Assembly: GCA_013399855.1 (NCBI GenBank)
Contig: VXAY01003830.1
Location: forward strand, 1,019,758-1,083,757
Origin: Oxyruncus cristatus
Taxonomy: Eukaryota > Chordata > Aves > Passeriformes > Cotingidae
Direction of reading: 5' to 3'
Length of the DNA: 64,000 nt
Positions within the stretch are counted from its first letter, which is position 1. Each line of letters begins with the position of its first letter. Positions 1 to 13,300 of the stretch are shown in pieces. The position numbers and the translations under genes are program-made. The notes under the pieces were generated by a model. That model saw nothing but the letters and a program-made list of their open reading frames with translations, did no database searches and had not been told where the DNA came from.

Positions 1-880
1 GTAAACTGAAACAAGACACCAATGACAGCAGTATGTGTAATAGGAACAGTGAGTGAGAACAGAAAAAAATAGTCCTTTTTACACATTCTCTTCACCAATG
101 CACAGCAAGTTTTCAGGCAACTGATACGAGACTGAAAGTCATTTGTTGTGTTTAAGGTTAAGGTCACAGTTTAGGACCTGCAAGAAACAACTATATTCAT
201 TAAGTCCATGTGCCCAAAATCTCACCAAGTAACTCTCTAGTCTCAAACTTATGAGTGTGCAAGAAGCTCAACATCTGACCAGTGGAGTTGGATTTTTGAG
301 AAACCAGAACTGATTACAGATCTTCCAGCCTGTGGTAGATAACTCAGAAAGGATATACTCTTGACCTATCACAGTCTCTGCCACAGACTAACTAGGCAGA
401 CATTCATTAAAAGTGCAGGTGACACTATCACACTTGTAGTGAAAACAGATTACGCATGGCCAGAAGCATAAAACTCATGCAAAGAAAGTGGCTGATGAAT
501 TTCAGATGCCTTGCATGCCCCAACACAGATTCCATATTCTACAAGACAAGGATCACTTGAAAAAAAGACTATGACAAAAATGAGTGACACCAATACCAAG
601 CCAGTATTAGTGATCTCTCATGTATGATGATAAACCTTTTTCTTTCCCTGCTTACTGCAAACTTGAAATGTGCTTCTTGCCCCAAGCCAGTTAGTTCTAC
701 TAGCAAGAGACTCTTAATCTCTTAATGCCTAGTGAAGCAAGAAGAGCACAGAGACACAAAAAAGTCAGTAGGCAAGTACCTGAGATTATAGTCTAGCCTA
801 GGAGAACTCGGTTAAATTATCACAGCAAGCCCAACATGGTAGCACAGGGTAACGGTGTTTCCACAGACTATGTCCACTGA

Positions 881-924
881 ACTATCATTAATACAGATAG
901 TATTAACTATCATTAATACAGATT
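881..924. repeat. Short tandem duplication, period 25
   Basis: The 19-mer ACTATCATTAATACAGATA at 881-899 recurs at 906-924 with only the final base changed. This is a local two-copy duplication inside a DCUN1D4 intron. Confidence 0.8.
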
Positions 925-1337
925 TCATTGTCTCAAGAACCATATGTGCAGTGGAGAAAAACACAAACTGCCAGGCACATCTGGCATCTGTTTTGTATCT
1001 TACAATATTTCTCATCTCTTTGGAATTTCACATACTGCAAGATTATGTGCCTTGTCTTTGTTCTAAGGACAGCATCTCTTGCTATGCAGACAAACTGCTA
1101 GAGTGCACAGGGCAGATATCTGAATACTTTGGGAACACCAAACATCTACTGAATAGATCCAAGTTTCAAACAGCAAGTCCTCAGTCGTTCACAGCTTCCT
1201 CAAGATGCCCAGCACCAGTCCCTTCAAAGAGATGCACAACCATTATGCCAGCCAAGTTCTTCCTGGTAATTTGCTTCCACAAAAGAACACACTGCTCAGA
1301 GTTGAAGGAAAAAAAAAAAAAAAAGAAAAAAAGAAAA

Positions 1338-1377
1338 GGGGGCAGGGGAGGGTAGGGTGGTTGGGACGGGACAGGGG
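1338..1377 (+). other. G-rich tract, potential G-quadruplex
   Basis: Seven runs of at least three G occur within 40 bases, separated by 1-5 base spacers (except a TGGTT-type spacer). They follow directly on an A-rich purine run (1309-1337). The tract is G-rich on the plus strand and therefore C-rich in the DCUN1D4 transcript. Confidence 0.6.
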
Positions 1378-4300
1378 AAGTGAAAACCCCAAGGACACTT
1401 TCCATAAAGGAAGGGCAAATGAATATTTGGTACTTTTGGTACCAGAATTTGTACCACTGTCAGAGAATGCTGACAATGAAACAGGATCGCTAAAGGACAT
1501 TTTCTCCATCATCAGAGATAGAAAGGTGCATGCACAACTTTCTCCCAGAGTACCTGCTCTACCTGCCACTACTGGACAACAGCAAAACTATGAGCCTTTG
1601 CATTTAGAATTGCCCTTCCATTTCTGAACCATGACATGCTACACATCAGGAACAGCAAGGAAAAAACAAAAAAGCATTACCTTTGGGCAAAGAGTATATA
1701 TTTACCTCTCAGATGAAATACACATGCAGGCACAATAACTCAGAAAAATCTTCATTTTAAAAATAATAGGTTTTTATTAGTTTAGCATGACACTGTGTCA
1801 GGAAAGTGACAGCAGACTTCAAAAAGTATTTCTTTATATCGTAACAAATATCTCTGTAAAGAGCATTTAGCTTTTTCTTTTTTACTATCTCTTTCCAACA
1901 GCCATTTTGCCAACTAAAGAGAGGAAAGAATATGGGACAGGGCATGGAAAAAGCAACATGAGATGACTTGTCTAAATTTTATGGAAGTGTTACCAGTTAC
2001 TAAGCTACATCTAAATAAAATAATTTTCTCTGAGATGCTTGCATTTCTATCATGACCTAATAGCTGACTCATAACACCCATGTTTAAACTTACATTTAAA
2101 ATATTCCTACGAGCTAGGGAATTGTAATATACCGGCAATAAAGATGCAACAATGTTGTTTATAAGTGGAAATGCTATAGGTCAATATCAACAAAACAAAA
2201 TTTAAAACTGAGTCATCCATATCTTCTGCAGATTATTTTCCTCCCTTCCTAACTGATTTGCTGGGAAAACAAAAGCAAGAAAATTCTATCCAGCTATTAT
2301 TATGGGGGTGACTAGGCAAGTCATCGTAAGAGTACATGGTTGCTAACAGGAAAAAGAACAAGGTAAGGGTAATTCTCTTCAACCACTGCAGTCTTCAAAG
2401 CTGGGTTATCTACTCCTGCTCTGAGTGTGTTTCAACTGTGCTGGTAATTGTTCGACCTCCACCCACAGCCCCTCCCACCACCACAACTCTGGGCTGTGTA
2501 GTTCCAGAATACTCAAACTAAGATCAGCGAAAACATGGAGTTTAGGTCACACGAAACATTCTCTTCATGGTGGAACCTAGTAACAGTTCATTGAAGGGGA
2601 GTACACAAAAGAAAAAGAAGAAAAAAAGCTACAGTTTATTATAGTGAGTCAAAAGTTAACCTCTCATGAAGATTTACAACCTAGTCCTTTCAGATGGACA
2701 GTGTTTACTGAATAAAACATTCAGAAATTTACCAGCAGAAGCTTCGTTCCTAACAAGCGCAACTTACTCAAAACTTTTACCTGATTTTGTTTGAGTTTTG
2801 TACTGAACAATAACTTGCTTTCAGATTATTTGTATCTTGAAACATAGAAACTATTGATTGAAGAAGATGCCCTATACTACTTCCAGTAATTCTAAATAAT
2901 TAATTTAAATTTTTGGCTGAGAATATTCATCAATGCAGCACAATGAAAGTATTTTAATACAGCCTTACCTATTCACTCACAATTATGATTCTGGCAATAG
3001 TTTCATATAAGCTGTAGTAGAAATTAAGGAGTGGGAGAAGAGATATTTTACAATTTGCAATGCATGACAAAGACTGTTTAAAGTAACCCTCAGGACCCAT
3101 TTACTTGACTGTCAAGTTTGATGAATGAAGATGCCTTATCTCTCCCTCTTTTAAGAGTTACAACCATATCTAAAATGTTAAATAAATGTTTGGAACTTCA
3201 TCAGGCTTACTTAATGAGCAGTATGTGTAACAATGCACATGCTGATAGTCACATGTTTGGTTTAAGTGAAGTTGACGGAAAAGGTGTAGAAAAAGGAAAA
3301 ATTACACTTGTTGGTACTTGAAAACCCGTACTTCAAAGAAGATCTGGACATCTATGACAGCTGGTAACATGGGCTGTTTGCACAGGGCAGGACCAAGCCA
3401 GTTAGTAAACAACAACAGAACAAAAACAAATCAACTCTCAATATTGAAGGTTTTAAAAAATTCCAAGGTTAGCAAACCCCACGTGAAAAATGTTTTCAAA
3501 AATTACATTTTCCCAATATAGAGTATGGAGCTTATTATTCAAAAAAGCAAATCTATTTTTCACGTTAATAGGCCCTTACGTGGTTCCTACACACATCCAA
3601 GATAAATTAAACTCTAGATCTAATTGTTTGGAAACATACATTTCAGGGAAGCAGATAAATATTCCTAGTTTTCACCGAAGATGACGATATCCATTACTGT
3701 ATGATTTTTGTCCCCTCAGCATGATTCCAGAGAAAGGATAAGAATTATTTTTTAAATGAGACTGTCAGAAAAAGAAGACATTCCGTTACGTAGTTCATTT
3801 TTCCCTAAGGAAGAAGACAGTATTTGGCTAGACATTGTGTAACAGATACACAGCATCAGACAATTAGACAGTGAGCACTATATTTGTACTTAGCAAGTAT
3901 CCTTACATGAATCTTGCTTTACCTTTCTGAAAACCCTTAACACAGTGATGGAAGAACCTCAATTTAAGAATACTCTATATTGTGACAGTTTGAAGTACAA
4001 TGAAGTCAAGACTGTGATGCTGACATGAAAACACAAATTAAGTCTTCAAGTCATTATGTTCTGGTTAGCACGTGCTAAACTGTTTACTTGCAACAACTAT
4101 TGTTGTTGATCTTGTTGTGATCCATAAATTAAAACACTGAGTTTTTTTCATTCATTATACATCATCCAGTATAAAAATTCCCTCCCACTGAAACACTGCA
4201 TTAATGTATGGTTCAAGGTGACACTATGACCATTAATTTAGAGAATTCAAGATCTTATTATACAAGAGTGGGATGCTAAAGAACATGTTTGGAATCTTCC

Positions 4301-7242
4301 ATAATCAGCCTATACACAAGATCAGCATTTCCAAATAACTTCACTAACAACTAGATTTGTTCCTGTGAATGTTTTTCCTCACTTGCCCCTCATTATTCCA
4401 CTAATCCTTCCAAGATGAGGCTGTATTCCTAATAGTCTGGAACTAAGGGTATAAGACAGATTTAAGTTTATGACTTTAAGAGTCTTTAGAAATCATCTTC
4501 TCCTTCAACAGAGTCCTGCTGAAAGAAACTTTCTGGAAAGAATACATATATCAAAAATATTAAAATCAGAATTGAAGAGATTACAGGAAAGAACAACAAA
4601 TTGTGAAAACTGAAAATATCACCCAACAAAACACTCCATGTAAGGATTTAAAAATACATATTTTTTTATGGACAAACCAGGAGAAATCAGCACCATTCAG
4701 TCTGAACTGTGGTAACACCATTAATGATGACACTCCTTTGAAAATCTTCAGACTACTAATATTTTTGCACTGAAAACAAACAGGAAACTTGCAATTACTG
4801 AATTTATTTGTTAATGTTGACTGTATAAGTATGCCACTGTAACTGAGAAACATACAAAACTTTTATCATTCCATTAAGTGTTTGAGGTGACAAAGAGGAG
4901 GCAACAAATCACCTCTGTTAGGAAATACAGTCTCTTCTGGAGGGGACACATCATACTTTTTCAGACATTGACTACCTTTGTTCGTTTAATACCAAATTCA
5001 CACTGACTAATGTCCCTTGAAGGCTTATCCTGAGTTACTCGTTTACAGCTTCTAGGAAGTCTGTCTCTAAAACAGAAATAAGAAGAACGAACTGGACCTA
5101 GAAGCCCCTTATCCCATAAGCTGGCATTCCACTATGCAACTGTTTTTATGGTACACAGCACACAATGGAAGCGGAAATGGCCTTGCAAAAAACTAGGTCT
5201 GCTACAACACATTGCTGTAGAGTTTCCTGATTTCAGATTGATTTCTGCTTGACAAACTGAGATGTCTGATCCAAAGACCAAATGTGACAGGCATGAACTT
5301 CACCTGACAAAACAAGCATGGGAGTAGGAAACAGCTTGCTCTTTGTCTAAGCTGTTCACAGATGGTTACAAGGGCATAAACCCTTCCTTGAAAGAAAACG
5401 GAGCCTCGAGACTGGTCTGAATGCCCAGCAAATAATTTCATATTGCCAGTTATGCTGAAATAAAAAGTGTTTTCTTGAAGACCAAAAAAAAAGAAACTTA
5501 TACACTAGGAAGCAGAAAAAGCCCAAAAACCTTTATAAGAATGAAGTCAGATAAAAACTGGAACCACATTGAGAGAAGGATATTCCCTTGTGGCCCAGGA
5601 CTAGCAGATCTGGCTTCACCACCAATTCTAAAAGCAGGTTGAGTCTTCCTTTTAATAAAGCCTTACATGGCAGTAGAATGAAGACTAGATCTATTAGTTA
5701 TCAACTGAAAGGTAGATACAAAAAAATCCTTCAAATTATGCTTTCAACAAGCTCTTAAAAACTATTAAAATAGTAGATATTTCCTGCTCTATCAGTACTC
5801 TGTTATAATGTTCTTATATATTTACACAAAACCAGTATCTCTTACAGACAGGCTTACTTTCTGAAGGGGTTGGGTTGCTTTTTTCTACAATGAGTGTCTT
5901 GGCTAAGGTAGGTAGAGCTCAGCTTTGTGACCCTCTCTACTTACATTCTAGAAATATTCTGTCCTCATATCACTTCCATATTGTATGCGCATCTCTGAAT
6001 AAGCTGTAATGTCCTCTCTTAACTATTTAGCTTTTATATTTTACTATTTCTGAAAAGCAACAAAAAATATTAAGAACATGAACTGCTTTTTTCTTCTAGC
6101 TAGTGTTACAAAGCACTGAAAAGGACTTGAAATCTTTCTTCTGCATCAACAGATCATTTAATAAATTCCAGTGCAATTACAGTTGTGCAACCCTATTAAA
6201 CACAATGGAGTTATAGGGGCATAACAAGAGGCTTAATTTGGCTACAAGCATTTTTCTTACTCATGCTGGAGAATGAAAATGAAAGCACCCAGCCTGATTT
6301 CAGGCTGACAGTTAGGAGAAAAATGCATCTTTTTACCTCCCTGAAGGTACTTGCTATGGAAGTATGTGTTTTCTGAGCAACTGGGAACACATGAATGGGA
6401 TCGAGCTCAAATGCCACTGACTGATGCAGTGGTAATCAAACTTTCTGGCTATATATAGCACTTTTCACCATCAGGACAGTCCCACACATATCATGCAGGA
6501 CTGTACACTTCTGTACTCCAAGTTCTGAATTTAGTGCACATAAATAGCAATTATCTTGCACACAAGGAGCACATTCAATGGTTTCTGAATGACTGAGACT
6601 GACTGAATGTACTACACATACTGGAAATCCAACAATGGCAGAAGCCTCAGCTATCCTACACCTATGCCAAAAGAATACACTGCTCATGCACACAGTTATA
6701 ACCCACTTGGCTTCTGCTGTGCAGTGGGAAGCTGAGCAGCACTACCTCAATCACCACTGCACCACTGCCTATCACCTGATCTGGGCAATTTTCACCTTTC
6801 CCTTACATGATCAGCATCAAATCAAAACATGACAGGGAGAGACTAGCAGGATCTCAAGTAAAAGCTGAGTGAACTACAACTACATTCACGTTTCTGAGAA
6901 GCTGGAGATTGAGAATGTCCAATCCACATCTTACACATGTATATAGGAAGATATTACTGTATCTTGTAGTTGTTCTTGAACAAACAATTATGTATTTTGA
7001 CAGCTGGCAACTAGAGCAAGGATAGCTCCCTACATGCTTGTTGTACAACTAGAGAAAGGTGAAATGCAAACTGAATCTATATATGCTTATCAACACCCCC
7101 CAGTTCAATTACCGGCTATGGTTCCACAATGAGAAACCAAGCAAATTTCAACACCATTTCCATCAGTATTTAAAAACATGATCATATCAGCTATTCAACT
7201 TTAGATATTCCATCAGTCTTAGCTCATGGTAAGATGACATAC

Positions 7243-7357
7243 CCATCATGTCTACTTTTCTTAGCAGATAAATCATCTCCTGCTGCAGGTCTCCTCTTTT
7301 TCCTTGGAGGCATCACTTTACTAAAGCAGTCTGATGAACTGCAAGACCGGAGACTTC
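7243..7357 (-). CDS. DCUN1D4: DCUN1D4 coding exon (basic NLS-like segment)
   Basis: 115-nt exon. The acceptor is CTGTAG before GAAGTC at 7357 and the donor is GATGG|GTATGT at 7243. It carries the serine-rich [10 protein letters not shown] stretch followed by the lysine/arginine cluster PPRKKRRP and [11 protein letters not shown]. It ends in phase 2 with GG, so the junction codon is Gly. The human protein, from memory, has Ser there. Confidence 0.93.
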
Positions 7358-10300
7358 CTACAGAGGGAATTAAAAACACCAGTACAAAGAAATGAAACTG
7401 TTGCACGCCAGTTAAACTGCGTCCACTAATAGGCATATTACAAGGGGAAGGGAAGGAAGGAAGTTAGTGGGTTTAAAAATTACAAAAGAAATGGTCTCCT
7501 TTCAATAGCAAAATCCATCTCACTTTACATGGTATTCTATGACCAGATTTCCATTAAGGTCAAAACTACTACACCGAAATGTACACTAGTGCTACAGTTA
7601 CTTCAGTCTAACAGCAGTCAAGAACTGAAACTATCCTGAAGAAGTATTTAAGTCCGCAAAAAGTTATCCTTATTTTTAGTCATTTATTCAAATCAGAACT
7701 GCTAAGAGTTGATCATTACCTTTTGAAATGTAGAGCACCTACCTCTAGAAAACAGAACCCTTTCCTTTTCAAGCCCTAGGCTTTTTGTGATAACAGAGAG
7801 CAAGAGGTAGGAAAGGTTTTGTTTGTTTGTGGTAAGGATTTTTTTTCATGTTTTTTGGGGGCAGCGAGGGGGTGCTGGGGGGTGTTTTTTTGTTTTGCAG
7901 GGACTGAAAGAGACATTCAGCAACAACTAGGGGGAAAAAATAAGTGTCTGTCTTCCCAAAGAATGAGGGTCCCAAAGTAGGAAACAGCCAATTCAAGATA
8001 CTGATGCCAATCAAGTGGCAGTCTTTCCATCCCCTTCTCTCTGCTACATACTCCTATGTCTCAGGTAACCATTCAGTGTGCCAATCCAGCTCACCAAACC
8101 TGTTGACAATTAACCCAAGAAAAAAAGAATAACAACTTTCTGTACATTAGCAGAAGAAAGAGCAGAGGACCAGCCCTTTTGACCACAGCAAGTCATTCAG
8201 TTGCCTTTGCTGTCTCATGAAAACAGTAGGCTAACACTCCAGGCAAAATTTTGTCCTAATTTCACATACTGAAGACCACACTGACACCCAAGAAAGGTGT
8301 GTGTAAGAGCAACTCAAAGAGCTATCAAAGCTCTAAGTGTAGCTCTAAGTGTTACACAGAGAATTTTAAAGGAAAAGGAAGAGAGAGGAGAGGTATAAAA
8401 ATCCAGACACAAAGTGATGCCAAAGACTTGAAAGAAAATATTAAGAACTCCAGCATGCCTAAGCTACCTTCTCTTTGCCACAACAGCATCCAAGTTTAGC
8501 TATGCTTTATTACGATGCCCACAAAATCTTTTATCTTAAATCATAGCACAGAAGCAAGCAATAAAACTTTGACTCTGCTCCTTTTTTCACAGCAAGGGAG
8601 CAGACTGACATCAGAGGCCCAATTCCCAACAAATACTAATGGCAATCTTTTGCTTACCTATTCTTCGTATCTTTGAAAGGCTCTCTCCTGTTATAGGAGA
8701 AACACATGTAAGGAACCTTAGAGCCTCACAGGCTTTGCTACATGTACGTTACTTTAAACATGCACCAAAACTCTTATACATTACAAAGTACGGATTTTTA
8801 GGCAAGATGTTCAAACCAGTTTTTACACCAAGATGAATTAATTTAATTTCAACTAATAAAGCTTTTGCACTAAGTATGCCTTGTTTGGTTTTATCTTTAT
8901 ATTCATTTCTATTAAGAAGAAAATTAATTTCTCTAGTTCAAGAAATACTCTTTCCAATTCAGAAATGCTTCCTATATATTCCTTGGAGTTTTCTTTTTAC
9001 CCTGAAGCTCCCTCCCCAGCATTCTCCTAAGAAAGTATGGCCATACCTACACTAACTTTTAGAAACAGAATTTTAAGATTATTATAAATTCAAATTACAA
9101 TTTAACTAGTTATCAAAAAAACTTTCAAGTATTACACTCCATAGATGATTATCACATGAAAAAACCATAATGGTTGTGTCAGAAGCACTGTCCAGAATGC
9201 ACTACAAATGGAAATTAACAACAATATTTATTTTCTTCTCACCAATATATTTGAAACAGGTAAGCCAGAGACTATAAAAAACTCACAGTACACCCAATGC
9301 ATTTTACTACAGATTAAACAAACTAAGGGACATGACCTGCTGAATGTCATTTGTTCCATCTGATGATGCCTGCAAATTAATGATACTGGAAAATTGTATT
9401 CCCATAAGTTATTGAAAGTGTGATACTTTATCGCTTTTTAGATCAAATTTCTAAAGACTCTGACAGTAATACTTTTTTTAAAACCTACACAAACTAAAAA
9501 ACACTTAAGATGACAGCAGAATGCAACAGATGGCTAGAAACAGCCAACAGACTCAAGACACACACTGAAATTAAAAAATGAAATGTGTGCTAGTGAATAC
9601 CTTATTTTAGAAAATATGTATGTACTTGAGTACAACCTGTAATTATCTCATTCCTTTGAGAGCAAATGGATTGTTTTCAAGTGCCTTTCTGTTAAAAAAA
9701 TAAAAATCCATTTGTGATGGCCACAGGCATTGGATGCTGGTAGAATACAAGAAAAACCACCCCCCACTGCGTGTTTGTCCAGTTTACTGCTCATTTGATT
9801 GTGAAAAGAAATTTGCAAGGCCTCTGTGAAAATAGAAGCACAGCAAAAGATGAAAATAAAATAAATAAAAGTAAAATAAAACAGCTATAGGACAGGAAAA
9901 TCATTTTGTCAGACCTGCAACCCATACAAACCAAAAAATTTAACCCAAGTATTCCTGCTTGGAATCTCTGCCTCATTAAAATACATTTTCAGGAAGATCT
10001 ATGAACTTGTATTAAAGGCTTAAACTGATAACAGAATTCACTGTAACCCAATTTCTCCAATGACTCCTATGAAAAACTTGTACCCTTTCTTGGTTTGAAT
10101 GTATCTAGTTGCAGCTCTCAAACTGACAGAAAAGTGAAGAAAAGAGACAGCTCAGAAATTGGTAGGTGGCTATTAAATGCACATGTACACCGTCCTCACG
10201 CACTGACAGCACACAGACACCAGAGGGACAAACATATTGTACATTCTTTCAGAGATTTAACATCTTAATAACTGAGGTTTGGACCAAGTCTTCACTATGC

Positions 10301-13300
10301 TTTAATTGCTGAACGATCTCTAAACTACCTAAAACCACGGTATAAGAATGTTAAAGTATTTCCTTTAGTTAAGAACAACAGTATGTTAAATTTGAAGGGT
10401 AGTTATAATTTCTCTGTAATAAACTCTGAAAGTTAAACCAGCAGAACATTTCTGTCTTTCACTTTCATATAAAGCTAAAAATTATCAGTTTGGTTTTTTT
10501 AGTTTGGACTGTTGCAACTTCCTATTTTACAGCATAGCTCACTAAGTAGCAGGAATATTAACCTTTCCTACACAGATTTCTAATTCTAAATGTAATTTCT
10601 AGGTCTAGCCTTTCACTACTGATTTCACTTCCCAAAGGTCTGACCATCTGCAAATGAATGTGCAGCTACCTCTGATTTCATGCAAAGTTTGACAGGAATT
10701 TTACTTACCAACTGCAGCTTCTCTGACGTGATTATCTTCAAAGTTTCTCACTCCTGGGTCTCAACTCAAGACTGGCAGAACCCTCCTAATTCTGTTTTTT
10801 TGACACTTGAAGCTAGCATTTGCAAGGTAGAGCCTCCAGATGGCTGCTGAATAGGCCACCACCAGCCAAAAGCCTTCCAACTATAAATGTTGTTTGCCAA
10901 ATGTCCTATTCAGTACTTCCAAATTTGCTGGAGACAAAGCTTCCAAACGGAAGTATCACCTCAAGAGCTAAAATTCACCCTAAGAAATTTAAAACAATAT
11001 GCAAGATAAAACCCACAAGGAAGGGACACTCCTAGAATAGCAATAAAACAAAAAACAAAACAAAAAAAAAAAAAAAATCAGAGGTCAATAAAGAAGAACT
11101 CTACAAGCTGTGTCCCCACAGAAATTATTTACAGGCATGTAATTTTCACCTTCTCTCTAGATAAAGCTTGTGAATAATGCTGCTCTTCTGATGCTTCAGT
11201 AGAAGGATGTTTCAAAGGAAAAATAATTAGAAACTGTGAATGCTGAAGCTTAACGCTGCTCACCTAATGATGCAACGAGACCACCACAGCTAACAATCAA
11301 TCATCGGTTTTCAGATACAAGACTAAGATATTCAGCAAAACATCAAACAACTTGCAATTCCTTTAAAAGGAAAAATCATCTTCTCTATTTTGAATTCCAC
11401 ACTATAGAATTGCTTTGGACTCCAGAGGGGTTTCTTTAATACAACCACACAAAAGCAGAGGTAAAAGTAATCTCCGCCCGGCCCCAAAGCTTCAAGAACA
11501 GCAATGAAGCTTTGTTTTTGTTGAAGATATGACCTCACTCTTTTAAACAAGCCAGGTGACAACAGGAAGCACACTTGGAAAGACTTTTTAGTCTGGATAG
11601 GTAGGTCACAATTTAATAACTAAATCATGACTTTAAGCTATTAACAAATTGCTAGATTTGTAGTTATGACATAAAAAGAACTACTATTTCAAATCCGAAA
11701 GAGAGTTTTTCAAGTTAATGCATACACATAGTAAAAGAAATTGTTTACAGAATCTGAATGCCTGCTGTTCTTATACCTACAAACAGATAAAAAGACCATG
11801 ACACACTTGAAGTCTACCTCATTTTTCACATATATATGCAGACCGGACACTAGCACATGAGACTGCAATCATTATAGGTGACTGGAATTTTGAAGGAAGG
11901 TCCATCTTAGCTCTCAAATCACTCAAGAAATTTTGAAACTGCCACTTCTCTCTAGTTCTTAGATGTTTAAGGCCTGGTTCCAGAGAAGAAATCTGGCTAA
12001 TACTTAGAAAAGATACAGTTTGTTTAACGTGATTTAGAGGTCCAATACATTTATTGTTAGCTCAGAAACAACTGCTCTGAAATTAATAAATACAATAATA
12101 AATTAATAAATATAATAAATAATAAAATATGCATTTAAAGCTAATTGTAAGTATTAACTTATAATTTTAAGTAGCTTTTAGAAATCTCAACAAAATTTAG
12201 ATATGCATTAAATAAGTCTTCACAAAAGCAAGGCCCATAATGACATAACAACCAGGATAATTATGTCAGAAAATGAATAGTAATCTTTAAGGGTAAGGCC
12301 TGGTCCAAAAGATTCAGTGTGTTAAAAAAAATAATCTAAAACTATAAAAAATCATCTTTATATGGGTTTGGAAACACTCAAATCTTTTGCAACAGTTATT
12401 AATCTTTTAAATGACTTCTAGACATAGAATCTGAAATTCAGAGCATCTATGCAGTTCTATAAATTGTGGGACAAAATTAATAGGTCTTGACAACTTCCAA
12501 CTGGAAAACATAAGTTCCAAAAGTTTAGGCACATCAAAATCAAAGAATCTGCAAAAGTAATTCTTTAAAGATTTACGGAAGTCTCTCCAAGTAAGATGTT
12601 TCAGAAGTGTCAAGTCTAATACAAAATGGAAACAGGAGACTTCACTGTGTTGCACTGACAAAGGCCAAAATAATTCCCTGTATGTGTATTTGTCCTCATA
12701 TGAGGAAAATTAAGAACACACTTCAACTGAGCATGCCTGGAACTTATGCAAACATTGAAGCTTCATCTCTTTCTACAAGGAGACATAAAATAGTGTAGAA
12801 GCCTAAGAAATACTGGAATAAAATCTGAAGATGAGGCAGGAACCTGCCATTATCAACCTCTACTTTTGGTTCTCATGTCTTATTTGTTTCTAACTTGAAA
12901 GGTTCTTTTACAACTACTGGAGAAAATTACACTATGGGCATTTTGTGCCCCAACTCATTCAGTAGGCACGTTTAAGCTTTTGAAACAGCTTAACTCAAAC
13001 AACACAATGCAGGCAATAAGATAACCATCAGTGTCAGTATAAAATTGTTCATCAAAGCCAGTACCATGCTGAAGCACCTTCTAATAGAGATAATGAGAGG
13101 TCCAAGACTAATTTCTTATACTTCATAATAGAAGTGCTAGGCAAGAGATAAGACAAATTCCAAATACCTCAAGTACATCAACACTTATTGGTTGATTAGT
13201 GACAATGCTTCACAACAGGTTTTTGTGATCAAAAGTAAAAGACTGCAGAATGCATTTTCATACGTGAAATCAGTATGTTTTGTGTTTAGTTTGAGCACTT

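Larger units (their letters stand above)
1..7242 (-). other. DCUN1D4: DCUN1D4 intron (3' part outside window)
   Basis: AT-rich sequence downstream of the last readable DCUN1D4 exon. I looked on the minus strand for the next conserved exon (the segment leading into the PONY domain, with a CLEWFYEYAG-like motif) and did not find it, so the remaining exons are inferred to lie left of the window. It holds a short tandem duplication, a G-rich tract and low-complexity runs. The ORFs here have no recognisable homology. Confidence 0.6.

Noticed and set aside
855..1355. 166-codon plus-strand ORF in a DCUN1D4 intron
   Set aside because: No recognisable domain, ends in a poly-Lys/Gly tail made by the A-rich and G-rich tract, and is antisense to the host gene. 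Probably chance.
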